A DNA stretch of 27,533 nt, taken from Lentzea aerocolonigenes. GTDB taxonomy: Bacteria > Actinomycetota > Actinomycetes > Mycobacteriales > Pseudonocardiaceae. The notes beneath the pieces were generated by a model. That model saw only the letters and a program-made list of their open reading frames with translations. It made no database searches and had not been told where the DNA came from. A program made the translations under genes and the position numbers. This document shows positions 14,873-22,002 of this stretch, in pieces; the stretch's first letter is position 1, and each line of letters opens with the position of its first letter. The stretch covers positions 1 through 27,533 of the forward strand of contig NZ_JYJG01000350.1 of NCBI RefSeq assembly GCF_000955955.1. The letters run 5' to 3'.

Positions 14873-15976
14873 ATGGCGCGGTCGATGCATGTGCGACGTC
14901 CGGCAACGTTGGCCTCTCTGGCCGCTGAGCTGGGCGTTTCCCGGACAACGGTGTCCAACGCCTACAACCGTCCCGACCAGCTCTCCCCGGAGCTGAGGCG
15001 GCGGGTGTTGGACACGGCCCGAAGGCTGGGTTATCCCGGCCCGGATCCTGTGGCGCGCTCGTTGCGCACGCGCAAGGCGGGTGCGGTGGGCCTGTTGCTC
15101 ACCGAGAACCTCTCGTACGCGTTCCGCGACCCTGCCGCGATCGGGTTCCTCGAGGGCCTCGCGCTGGCGTGCGAGGACGCGGGAACCGGTCTGCTGCTGG
15201 TCCCGGCGAACCCTGAGCGCGAGGACGTCGCGTCCGTTCACCGCGCGGGTGTCGACGGCTTCGTCGTCTACTCGGTGCCGGACGACGACCCGCACCTCGC
15301 CGCGGTGCTGGAGCGACCTGTTCCCACGGTCGTCTGCGACCAGCCCGACCTCGGCACGGTCGACCGGGTCGGCATCGACGACCGCGGCGCGATGTACGAA
15401 CTCGCGAAGCACCTGATCTCGTTGGGCCACCGTCGTATCGGCGTCGTGTGCATGCGCCTCGCGCGCGACCGCAACGACGGCTTCGTGACCCCGGACCGCC
15501 AGCACGCCGCGCACTTCCACGTGCAGCGCAACCGCCTGTCCGGCCTGGCCGAGGCGTTCAGCGAGGCAGGCGTCGACTGGTCGCAGGTGCCCGTGGTCGA
15601 GCGCTTCGACCACAACATGGCTTCCGGCGCGTCCGGTGCCGCGCAGGTGCTGGACCGCGACCCGCAGGTCACCGCGTTGATCTGCACCTCGGACGTGCTG
15701 GCGCTCGGTGCGCTGACCGAGGCCGCAAGGCGTGGTCTGCGCGTGCCGCACGACATCACGGTCACCGGGTTCGACGGCATCCGCGCCGGCGAGGAGGCCG
15801 GGCTCACCACGGTTCGTCAGCCGGTGCTGGAGAAGGGCCGGGCGGCGGGCAAGCTGCTGCTCGACGCGAGCGAGCGGTCGCGGCCGCGGTCGGTCAACCT
15901 CGCGACGGAGCTGATCATCGGCAAGACGTCCGCCGCTCCTCGCGGTGGTGCCGAGGAGCGTTGGTTCGGGCCGTGA
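14873..15976 (+). CDS. second LacI/GalR-family transcriptional regulator
   Basis: This 367-residue repressor has a helix-turn-helix at about 12-31 (LASLAAELGVSRTTVSNAYN), a canonical hinge PVARSLR at 59-65 whose Leu fits intercalation at a central CG, and an effector-binding domain from about 70 (AVGLLLTENL, TVTGFDGIRAGEEAGL). The ATG at 14873 is preferred. An upstream in-frame ATG at 14735 would overlap the previous gene and add 46 residues of non-family sequence. The recognition helix differs from that of the first regulator, so the two should read different operators. The CG-centred palindromes at msiK are one candidate target. The preceding dre-like site suggests control by aminosugar status. 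Confidence 0.9.
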   Translation: MARSMHVRRPATLASLAAELGVSRTTVSNAYNRPDQLSPELRRRVLDTARRLGYPGPDPVARSLRTRKAGAVGLLLTENLSYAFRDPAAIGFLEGLALACEDAGTGLLLVPANPEREDVASVHRAGVDGFVVYSVPDDDPHLAAVLERPVPTVVCDQPDLGTVDRVGIDDRGAMYELAKHLISLGHRRIGVVCMRLARDRNDGFVTPDRQHAAHFHVQRNRLSGLAEAFSEAGVDWSQVPVVERFDHNMASGASGAAQVLDRDPQVTALICTSDVLALGALTEAARRGLRVPHDITVTGFDGIRAGEEAGLTTVRQPVLEKGRAAGKLLLDASERSRPRSVNLATELIIGKTSAAPRGGAEERWFGP

Positions 15977-15979
15977 GCC

Positions 15980-16651
15980 TTACCACTCCAGTCTGAACAC
16001 CACGGGTGAACTGGCCTTGCCGGCCAGCTTCGCCACCAGCAGATAGTCGCCGGGCCCAAGCCGGGTGTGCTCGCCGCACCCCGGCTTCGAGGTGGAACCC
16101 GCCCACTTGGTGCCGTAGTTGAAGACTTCCTTCGGCTGCATGACCCGCACCTCGGAGCCCGCGGTCGCCAGGCAGTGGTTGCTCGACCACAACAACGTCG
16201 CGCCGTCCGCGCTCATCACGGTGAGCTCGCGGTGCTGGCGGCCGATGTCCTTGATGCACGGCGCCTGGCCGTTGTTGACCACGTCCATCGACAGTTCCGG
16301 CTGGTCACCGATGGTGTAGAAGGGCTTGTTCGCCTTCGCCACGACCGCGATCGCGTCGTCCGCGCACGGCTGCGGCGGTCCGGGCGGCGGGGGTGGTGGC
16401 GTGGTCTGCGTCGGCGAGGGCGGCGGCGTGGTCGAGGAAGACGAGGCGACCGGCGACTCGGACATCGTCGGCGGCGGGTTCGAGGACGACGCCGCTGCCG
16501 CGTTGGTCGGTTTGGCCGTTTCCTCCTCGTTCGAGCCGAAAAGTCCGACGATCCAGATCACGAGCAGCAGTGTGACCAGCGCGGCCCCGATCGCGGCGAT
16601 GCGGCGGCGCCAGTACACCGTGGACGGCAGCGGACCTGTGGGCTCGATCAC
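15980..16651 (-). CDS. Pro-rich single-pass membrane protein with a four-cysteine extracellular domain
   Basis: This 223-residue protein has a short basic cytoplasmic N-terminus (YWRRR), one membrane helix at about 18-38, and a Ser/Thr/Pro-rich linker at 45-95 that includes a run of prolines. An extracellular domain of about 125 residues follows, with cysteines at 96, 132, 160 and 192 that could form two disulfides. I do not recognise a named domain. A Pro-rich membrane protein also lies near mutY in mycobacteria (Rv3587c), from memory. The GTG at 16651 is chosen because the membrane helix then sits near the N-terminus and TACGTT lies six bases before it, suggesting a leaderless transcript. 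The longer frame would run through the divergent promoter region. The gene converges on the LacI-family gene with three bases between stops. Confidence 0.75.
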   Translation of the reverse strand: MIEPTGPLPSTVYWRRRIAAIGAALVTLLLVIWIVGLFGSNEEETAKPTNAAAASSSNPPPTMSESPVASSSSTTPPPSPTQTTPPPPPPGPPQPCADDAIAVVAKANKPFYTIGDQPELSMDVVNNGQAPCIKDIGRQHRELTVMSADGATLLWSSNHCLATAGSEVRVMQPKEVFNYGTKWAGSTSKPGCGEHTRLGPGDYLLVAKLAGKASSPVVFRLEW

Positions 16652-16805
16652 GGCCCGAACGTAGCTCGACCAGGTGGAATCGAGCGGGAGGCGAGCATCG
16701 CTCGATCGGTTGAACGTGACATTGACCGGAAACCCCTTGTGAACGGGCGCTAACTCCGGTTCCAATCGGGGGCGCGAGGTCCGCCGGTAGGCCATGGAGG
16801 GTGTC

Positions 16806-17318
16806 ATGACCGCGATCGACGAACTGCTCAAGCGGAACTACGAGCTCGGGAACGTGGTTCCCGGAGATCGTTCGTCCGCCAAGCCGTCCCTGCAGGTGGC
16901 AATCCTCACCTGCATGGATTCGCGCATCCGGGTGTTCGAGATCTTCGGGTTGAAGCAGGGTGAGGCGCACGTGCTGCGCAACGCCGGGGGTGTCGTCACC
17001 GACGACGCGATCCGGTCTTTGGCGTTGAGCCAGCGCAAGCTGGGCACGCGTGAGGTGCTGCTGGTGCACCACACGAACTGCGGCCTCGAGATGGTGACCG
17101 AGGACGACTTCAAGGACGAGCTGGAGGCCGAGACCGGTCTGCGGCCGACCTGGGCCGTCGAGGCGTTCAAGGTGGTCGAGCAGAGCGTGCGCGGTTCGAT
17201 GGCCCGCCTGCGCCGCAGCGCGTTCATCCCGCACACGGACAAGATCCGCGGGTTCGTCTACGACGTGCACACGGGCGAGCTGCGCGAGGTCGACGCGGTG
17301 GGCACTCAGGCCGCGTGA
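16806..17318 (+). CDS. small beta-class carbonic anhydrase
   Basis: This 170-residue cytosolic zinc enzyme interconverts CO2 and bicarbonate. The zinc ligands are C36 (in CMDSR, with the D38/R40 dyad), H89 and C92 (HTNC). The stretch EAHVLRNAGGVVTDDAIRSLALSQ is characteristic of the family. Its length and sequence resemble mycobacterial Rv1284 rather than Rv3588c, although Rv3588c is the one next to mutY in Mycobacterium (from memory). GGAGGG four bases before the ATG at 16806 decides this start over an ATG 12 bases earlier. mutY begins 24 bases downstream. Confidence 0.93.
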   Translation: MTAIDELLKRNYELGNVVPGDRSSAKPSLQVAILTCMDSRIRVFEIFGLKQGEAHVLRNAGGVVTDDAIRSLALSQRKLGTREVLLVHHTNCGLEMVTEDDFKDELEAETGLRPTWAVEAFKVVEQSVRGSMARLRRSAFIPHTDKIRGFVYDVHTGELREVDAVGTQAA

Positions 17319-17322
17319 TCCC

Positions 17323-17341
17323 GTGCGCCACAATGGCGCAC
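17323..17341. other. perfect inverted repeat directly before mutY
   Basis: GTGCGCCA-CAA-TGGCGCAC is an 8-bp perfect stem with a three-base loop that ends one base before the mutY ATG and fills most of the 24-base gap after the carbonic anhydrase gene. It lacks a T-run. It may be an operator, or an RNA hairpin that masks the mutY start. Confidence 0.7.
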
Positions 17342-17342
17342 G

Positions 17343-18212
17343 ATGAATCACGAGTTGTTGCTTGGCTGGTGGGACACCGCCGCGCGCGACCTGCCGTGGC
17401 GGCGTCCCGACTGCACCGCTTGGGGCGTGCTGGTCAGCGAGATCATGCTGCAGCAGACGCCGGTTTCCCGCGTCGAACCGATCTGGCACGAATGGCTGGC
17501 GCGCTGGCCCGTGCCGTCGGCGATGGCTGCCGCGTCGCAGGGTGAAGTGCTGCGGATGTGGGGCAAGCTCGGCTATCCGCGGCGCGCTCTGCGGTTGCAC
17601 GAGGCTGCCACGGCCATTGCGCGCGATCACGGCGATGTCGTGCCGTCGGACGTGGAGACGCTGGAGTCGTTGCCGGGCATCGGCAGCTACACGGCCCGTG
17701 CGGTGGCCACGTTCGCGTACGGGCAGAAGTGCGCTGTCGTCGACACGAATGTCCGGCGGGTTGTTGCGCGCGCGGTGCACGGTGCCGGTGATGCCGGTCC
17801 GCCGTCGACCAAGCGCGATCTCCGTGACGTGGAAGCGATCCTTCCCGAGGTGCAGGAAGACGCTGCGGTGTTCTCGGCGGCGTTGATGGAGCTCGGCGCG
17901 TTGATCTGCACGGCCAAGAACCAGAAGTGCGCCGACTGCCCGTTGTTCGACGTGTGTGCGTGGCAGCTCGCCGGCCGTCCTGCTTATGCGGGGCCGGAGA
18001 AGAAGGTGCAGAAGTTCGCCGGCACCGATCGTCAGGTGCGGGGAAAGCTGCTCGACGTGCTGCGGGACGCCCCCGGTCCGGTGCCCAAGGCGCAGCTCGA
18101 CATCGTCTGGAACGACATCACGCAACGAGAGAAGTGCCTGGTCTCGCTGCTCGACGACGGTTTGGTCGAGCAGACGCGGGACGGCCTGTTCGCTTTGCCC
18201 GGGGAGCACTGA
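17343..18212 (+). CDS. mutY: adenine DNA glycosylase MutY
   Basis: This 289-residue base-excision repair enzyme removes adenine mispaired with 8-oxoguanine. The catalytic Glu33 is in SEIMLQQT, the helix-hairpin-helix LPGIGSYTA is at 110-118, and the catalytic Asp134 is in VVDTNVRR. The [4Fe-4S] cluster cysteines are C189, C196, C199 and C205 (spacing 6-2-5). The C-terminal MutT-like 8-oxoG recognition domain of E. coli MutY is reduced to about 60 residues, as in actinobacterial homologues. No ribosome-binding site is visible, only the inverted repeat just upstream. The stop overlaps the next start by one base (TGATG). Confidence 0.95.
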   Translation: MNHELLLGWWDTAARDLPWRRPDCTAWGVLVSEIMLQQTPVSRVEPIWHEWLARWPVPSAMAAASQGEVLRMWGKLGYPRRALRLHEAATAIARDHGDVVPSDVETLESLPGIGSYTARAVATFAYGQKCAVVDTNVRRVVARAVHGAGDAGPPSTKRDLRDVEAILPEVQEDAAVFSAALMELGALICTAKNQKCADCPLFDVCAWQLAGRPAYAGPEKKVQKFAGTDRQVRGKLLDVLRDAPGPVPKAQLDIVWNDITQREKCLVSLLDDGLVEQTRDGLFALPGEH

Positions 18213-18721
18213 TGCACGCGCTCGTGGCGTTCTTCGACGACGAGGCGGACAAGAAGGTCCGCGACCTGCAGCGGCGCATCGGCGCCGAGCACGACCACCC
18301 GCCGCACCTCACCTACGCCGTGGCCACCACCATCGGCCCCAAGGTGCGCAAGGAGCTGCGCGAGGACCTGGAACGGCTGTGGATGCCGGACCTCTACCTG
18401 CACTCGCTCAGCACATTCTCGACGGTCGACAACGTGCTGATGCTCGCCGCCGTGGTCGACGCCGAGCTGCTGGCCGTGCACTCGGCCATTCACGATGTGC
18501 TGGCGAGCAACGTGAAGAACCCGAGCGCGTACTACCTGCCGGGCAACTGGGTGCCGCACTGCACGCTCGTCCACGGCGTTGACGACGACGCGGTGAAGGC
18601 CGCGTTCGCGAAGGTGTTCCCGGTCGAGCCGATCCGCGCGAAGGTCCGCGAGGTGTCGATCGTCGACACTCAGACCGGCGAGATCGACGTGCTCAAGAAG
18701 GCCTCCACAGCACCGCGGTAG
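18212..18721 (+). CDS. 2'-5' RNA ligase-like 2H phosphoesterase
   Basis: This 169-residue protein of the 2H superfamily has two catalytic HxT motifs, HLT at 32-34 and HCTL at 116-119. Such enzymes act on 2',3'-cyclic phosphates or 2'-5' linkages in RNA or nucleotides. The substrate here is unknown. The ATG shares one base with the mutY stop, so the two are cotranscribed. Its last 52 bases overlap the 3' end of the convergent hydrolase gene. Confidence 0.88.
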   Translation: MHALVAFFDDEADKKVRDLQRRIGAEHDHPPHLTYAVATTIGPKVRKELREDLERLWMPDLYLHSLSTFSTVDNVLMLAAVVDAELLAVHSAIHDVLASNVKNPSAYYLPGNWVPHCTLVHGVDDDAVKAAFAKVFPVEPIRAKVREVSIVDTQTGEIDVLKKASTAPR

Positions 18722-19416
18722 ACCCACGGCGCGGTCGCGTGCACGACATGGCCGGCCTCGGGGACGTGAAGGTACTGGCCATCGGACCTGCGCGCGGCCT
18801 CTGCCATCTGGTTGGGCAGCTGGCCGCCCTGACCTGCCTCGATGACCAGTGACGGGCACCGGACCCGGTCGATTTCGTCCCAGTACGCCCGCGTGCCCCA
18901 GTGGCCGGCGATCTCGTAGAGGTCGTCCATCTCGGCTATCAGGTGCCAGCCGTCCTCGCGTTCCTCGAAGTACTCCGCGAACACCTGCGCGCCGAAGTAC
19001 GACGTGACGTGTGCGAGCGACTGGAACGGCACCGGCCACGCGTCGAAGAGCCACTTCCACTCGTCGACCGTTCTGCCCCGGTTGTCCGGAGCGAAGTCCT
19101 CGACCACAATCGCGCGCACCAGGTCAGGACGGGTCGCCGCGAGACACCACGCGTGCAGCCCGCCCATGGAGTGCCCGATCACGACAGCGGGCCCGAGGCC
19201 GAGGTCCTCGATGGCGGCAGCGGCGTCGGCGACGAAGTCCTCGGTGCGGAACGGTCCCCGCTGCGGGTTGCGGCCGTGCCCGCGTTGGTCGATGCCGACG
19301 ACACGGCCGAACGGCTTGAGCCACTGCGCGACGGGCCACCACGCGGTGGCCCTGCTCATCAGGCCGTGCAGGAGCAGCACGCCTTGACCCGCTCCGCCGA
19401 ACTCCACGACCGACAC
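18670..19416 (-). CDS. alpha/beta-fold hydrolase
   Basis: This 248-residue hydrolase has an oxyanion-hole LLLHGLM (14-20), a nucleophile elbow GHSMGG with Ser83 and the catalytic His223 in PEAGHVVH. The usual acid position after strand six reads VIEAGQGGQ rather than the common G-x-x-D, so the third member of the triad may be elsewhere (an Asp near 118-125 is a candidate). A homologous hydrolase gene (Rv3591c) sits between mutY and mhuD in M. tuberculosis, from memory. The GTG start at 19416 is 15 bases from the divergent metallopeptidase ATG and has no ribosome-binding site. Substrate unknown. Confidence 0.87.
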   Translation of the reverse strand: MSVVEFGGAGQGVLLLHGLMSRATAWWPVAQWLKPFGRVVGIDQRGHGRNPQRGPFRTEDFVADAAAAIEDLGLGPAVVIGHSMGGLHAWCLAATRPDLVRAIVVEDFAPDNRGRTVDEWKWLFDAWPVPFQSLAHVTSYFGAQVFAEYFEEREDGWHLIAEMDDLYEIAGHWGTRAYWDEIDRVRCPSLVIEAGQGGQLPNQMAEAARRSDGQYLHVPEAGHVVHATAPWVYRGAVEAFLSTSISPV

Positions 19417-19431
19417 AGGGATGATTAACGC

Positions 19432-20886
19432 ATGAAGGCCCGCCCGTACCTGATCGCCCTGGTGTTGATCGTGCTCGTCGCCGGTCTGCTCGTCGTGTTC
19501 CGCACGCCGGGCAACGACCCCGCGCAGCAGCAGCGGCAGGAGACGTCACCGCAGGCAGCCGTGGAGGCCGGCGCGGGTATGGGCGACGCGTACTACCCGA
19601 CGGACGGCAACAGCGGCTACGACGTGACGCTCTACGACGTGGCGATCACGTACGACCCGTCGTCGAAGCAGCTGCAGGGCGTGGCGAAGGTCAACGCGAA
19701 CGCCACGGACGACCTCAGCAGGTTCAACCTCGACCTGGAGGGTCTGAAGGTCAGCGACGTGAAGGTCGGCGGGCAGCCGGCGAAGTTCGCGCAGGAGGGC
19801 GACCACGAGCTGGTGATCACGCCCGCTGCTCCGCTGGCGAAGGGCAAGCCGTTCACCGCGGTCGTCACCTACGGCGGTGAGCCCAAGACCGTCGAGGACG
19901 CCTCGCTGGGCCGCAGCGGCTGGCAGATCTCGTCGACCGGTGGCGCGTTCGCCGCGGGTGAGCCGCACTCCGCGACGTCGTGGTTCCCGGCCAACGACCA
20001 CCCGCGCGACAAGGCGGCGTTCAAGCTCGCGGCGCGCGTGCCGGACGGCTGGACGGCGATCTCGAACGGTCTTGAAGGCCCGGTGACGCGCGACGGCGGC
20101 TGGACGACGTTCAACTGGTCGGAGGAGACGCCGCTCGCGACCTACCTGGCCACGGTGGCGATCGACAAGTTCGAGATCGTGCGTTCGAAGCTCCCGAGCG
20201 GCGCACCGGTCCTGGACGCCTACGCACCCGGCACCGCGGCGGAGAAGAAGCCGATCCAGGCGCGGCTGCCCGAGATCCTGGGCTATCTGGAGACCAAGTT
20301 CGGCCCGTACCCGCAGCGAGCGGCCGGCAGCATCTGGGTGGCGGACAAGATCGGGTTCTCGCTGGAGACCCAGACGCGGCCGACCTACGCGTCGTGGGCG
20401 GATCTGGAGACCGTGGTGCACGAGAACGCGCACCAGTGGTTCGGCGACTCGGTGACGATCTCGAACTGGGCGGACATCTGCCTGAACGAGTGCCTGGCGT
20501 CCTACTCGCAGTGGCTGTGGCTGGAGAAGGACGGTACGAACCTCGACGAGCGCTACCGCGGCCGGGTCGAAGAACTGCGGGGGCGCACGTCGTTCTGGGC
20601 GCCGAAGCTCTACGACATGGGCAAGGGCAACGAGTTCCGAGGTGTCTACGACAAGGGCATCATGGCGATGCACGCGCTGCGCAAGCAGGTCGGGGACGAC
20701 GTGTTCTTCAAGGCGCTGCAGTCGTGGACGGCCGGCCATCGGAACGGGAACGCGTCCTGGCCGGAGTTCGAGAACCACTTCAAGCAGGCTTCGGGTCAGA
20801 ACCTGGACGGGTTCTTCCAGGCGTGGTTCCGCGGATCGGGCATTCCGGAAGATCAGTACCTGCTGCCTGTCGGGGTGCGCCGCTAA
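19432..20886 (+). CDS. membrane-anchored M1-family zinc metallopeptidase
   Basis: This 484-residue aminopeptidase-like protein has an N-terminal signal anchor (about 6-23) and a short Gln-rich linker. The family's beta-sandwich domain follows from about 60, with the catalytic domain from about 280. Zinc is bound by H330 and H334 (HENAH) and E353 (LNEC), with E331 as general base. The exopeptidase motif usually written GAMEN reads GFSLE (308-312), so aminopeptidase activity is uncertain. It lacks the large C-terminal domain of PepN, as do other short actinobacterial M1 proteins. The active site should face outside the membrane. The ATG lies 15 bases from the divergent hydrolase start. Confidence 0.9.
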   Translation: MKARPYLIALVLIVLVAGLLVVFRTPGNDPAQQQRQETSPQAAVEAGAGMGDAYYPTDGNSGYDVTLYDVAITYDPSSKQLQGVAKVNANATDDLSRFNLDLEGLKVSDVKVGGQPAKFAQEGDHELVITPAAPLAKGKPFTAVVTYGGEPKTVEDASLGRSGWQISSTGGAFAAGEPHSATSWFPANDHPRDKAAFKLAARVPDGWTAISNGLEGPVTRDGGWTTFNWSEETPLATYLATVAIDKFEIVRSKLPSGAPVLDAYAPGTAAEKKPIQARLPEILGYLETKFGPYPQRAAGSIWVADKIGFSLETQTRPTYASWADLETVVHENAHQWFGDSVTISNWADICLNECLASYSQWLWLEKDGTNLDERYRGRVEELRGRTSFWAPKLYDMGKGNEFRGVYDKGIMAMHALRKQVGDDVFFKALQSWTAGHRNGNASWPEFENHFKQASGQNLDGFFQAWFRGSGIPEDQYLLPVGVRR

Positions 20887-20896
20887 TGTGGTTCTC
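20884..20896 (+). promoter_or_regulatory. probable -10 element of a leaderless mhuD transcript, overlapping the upstream stop codon
   Basis: TAATGT at 20884-20889 is a good actinobacterial -10 hexamer, and its TAA is the stop codon of the metallopeptidase gene. Seven bases then lead to the mhuD ATG, and no ribosome-binding site exists. A -35 element is not clear. Confidence 0.45.
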
Positions 20897-21208
20897 ATGG
20901 CAGTCGTGAAGATCAACGCGATCAAGGTCCCCGAGGGCGCAGGCCCCGAGCTCGAGAAGCGCTTCGCCGCCCGCCTCGGCGCGGTCGACGACCAGCCCGG
21001 CTTCCTCGGGTTCGAGCTCCTGCGCCCCGTCGCGGGCGAGGACCGCTACTTCGTCGTGACGCACTGGGAGACCGACGAGGACTTCGTGGCGTGGCGTGAC
21101 GGTCAGGCCGGTGCGGCCGCGCACTCGGGTGAGCGCGCGAAGCCGGTGTCGACCGGTGCCGACCTGCTGGAGTTCGAGGTCGTGCTCGGGAGCAAGCCCA
21201 AGCAGTGA
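20897..21208 (+). CDS. mhuD: MhuD-type heme-degrading monooxygenase
   Basis: This 103-residue ABM-fold protein closely resembles mycobacterial MhuD (VVKINAI at the N-terminus, RYFVVTHWE in the middle, LLEFEVVL at the C-terminus). The key residues are present: Asn7, Trp66 and the heme-ligand His at 76 (75 in M. tuberculosis, shifted by one inserted residue). MhuD opens heme to mycobilin and iron without releasing CO, for iron recovery from heme. The gene follows the metallopeptidase by ten bases and overlaps the sirtuin gene by four (GTGA). Confidence 0.92.
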   Translation: MAVVKINAIKVPEGAGPELEKRFAARLGAVDDQPGFLGFELLRPVAGEDRYFVVTHWETDEDFVAWRDGQAGAAAHSGERAKPVSTGADLLEFEVVLGSKPKQ

Positions 21209-22002
21209 TCGACCAGGCTTATGAGCAGGCCGCCGAGCTGATCGCCGGCGCGGACGCGTTGCTCGTCTGCGCCGGTGCCGGCATCGGGGTCGACTCCGGG
21301 CTGCCGGACTTCCGCGGCACCGAGGGCTTCTGGCGGGCTTATCCGCCCTACGAGCGGCTCGGGCTGAAGTTCGAGGAGATCGCCGATCCGGTGCACTTCG
21401 CCGACGATCCCGAGCTGGCGTGGGGTTTCTACGGCCACCGGTTGCACCTCTACCGCTCGACCGTGCCGCACGAGGGGTTCGAGATCCTGCGCTCGTGGGG
21501 TGCGCGCGTCTTCACGTCCAATGTGGACGGTCAGTTCCAGCGGGCGGGGTTCACGGACGTCGCCGAGGTTCACGGCTCGATCCACCACGTGCAGTGCGTG
21601 GAACCGTGCACCGACGAGATCTGGGAGTGCTCGTTCGACGTCTCCGTTGATCCTGTTTCGATGCGTGCGGTGGGCCCGCTGCCGTCGTGTCCCTCGTGCG
21701 GTGGTCTGGCCAGGCCCAACATCCTGATGTTCGGCGACTGGGGCTGGGTGCCGCACCGCAGCCAGGCGCAGCTCGACTCGTTGACGTCGTGGCGGCGTTC
21801 GGTGCAGAACCTGGTCGTGATCGAGATCGGCGCCGGAACCGCGGTGCCGACCGTGCGGCGGCAGGCAGAGCTCGCGTCGGCTTCCACCGGTTCGTTGATC
21901 CGGATCAACGTCCGCGAGCCTGAGGTCCGTCACGGCCGCGGTGTGTCGTTGCCGGTCGGGGCTCTGGAAGCGCTCAGAACCTTGGCACGACGAACTGCGT
22001 GA
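21205..22002 (+). CDS. Sir2-family NAD-dependent deacylase (sirtuin)
   Basis: This 265-residue protein has the sirtuin NAD-binding motif GAGIGVDSGLPDFRG at 24-38. The usual TQNID motif reads TSNVD (104-108). The catalytic His123 is in VHGS, and a zinc site is formed by C131, C135, C162 and C165 (first pair spaced by three, second by two). These departures place it outside the best-studied bacterial CobB type, so deacetylase activity is likely but not certain. Other acyl or ADP-ribosyl chemistry is possible. It starts with GTG overlapping the mhuD stop, and its last 29 bases overlap the convergent phosphatase-family gene. Confidence 0.88.
   Translation: MIDQAYEQAAELIAGADALLVCAGAGIGVDSGLPDFRGTEGFWRAYPPYERLGLKFEEIADPVHFADDPELAWGFYGHRLHLYRSTVPHEGFEILRSWGARVFTSNVDGQFQRAGFTDVAEVHGSIHHVQCVEPCTDEIWECSFDVSVDPVSMRAVGPLPSCPSCGGLARPNILMFGDWGWVPHRSQAQLDSLTSWRRSVQNLVVIEIGAGTAVPTVRRQAELASASTGSLIRINVREPEVRHGRGVSLPVGALEALRTLARRTA

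Noticed and set aside
17323..17341. Inverted repeat before mutY as a rho-independent terminator of the carbonic anhydrase gene
   Set aside because: No T-run follows and the mutY start codon begins one base later.
16305..18209. 634-residue minus-strand open frame over carbonic anhydrase and mutY
   Set aside because: Antisense to two enzymes with intact catalytic motifs.
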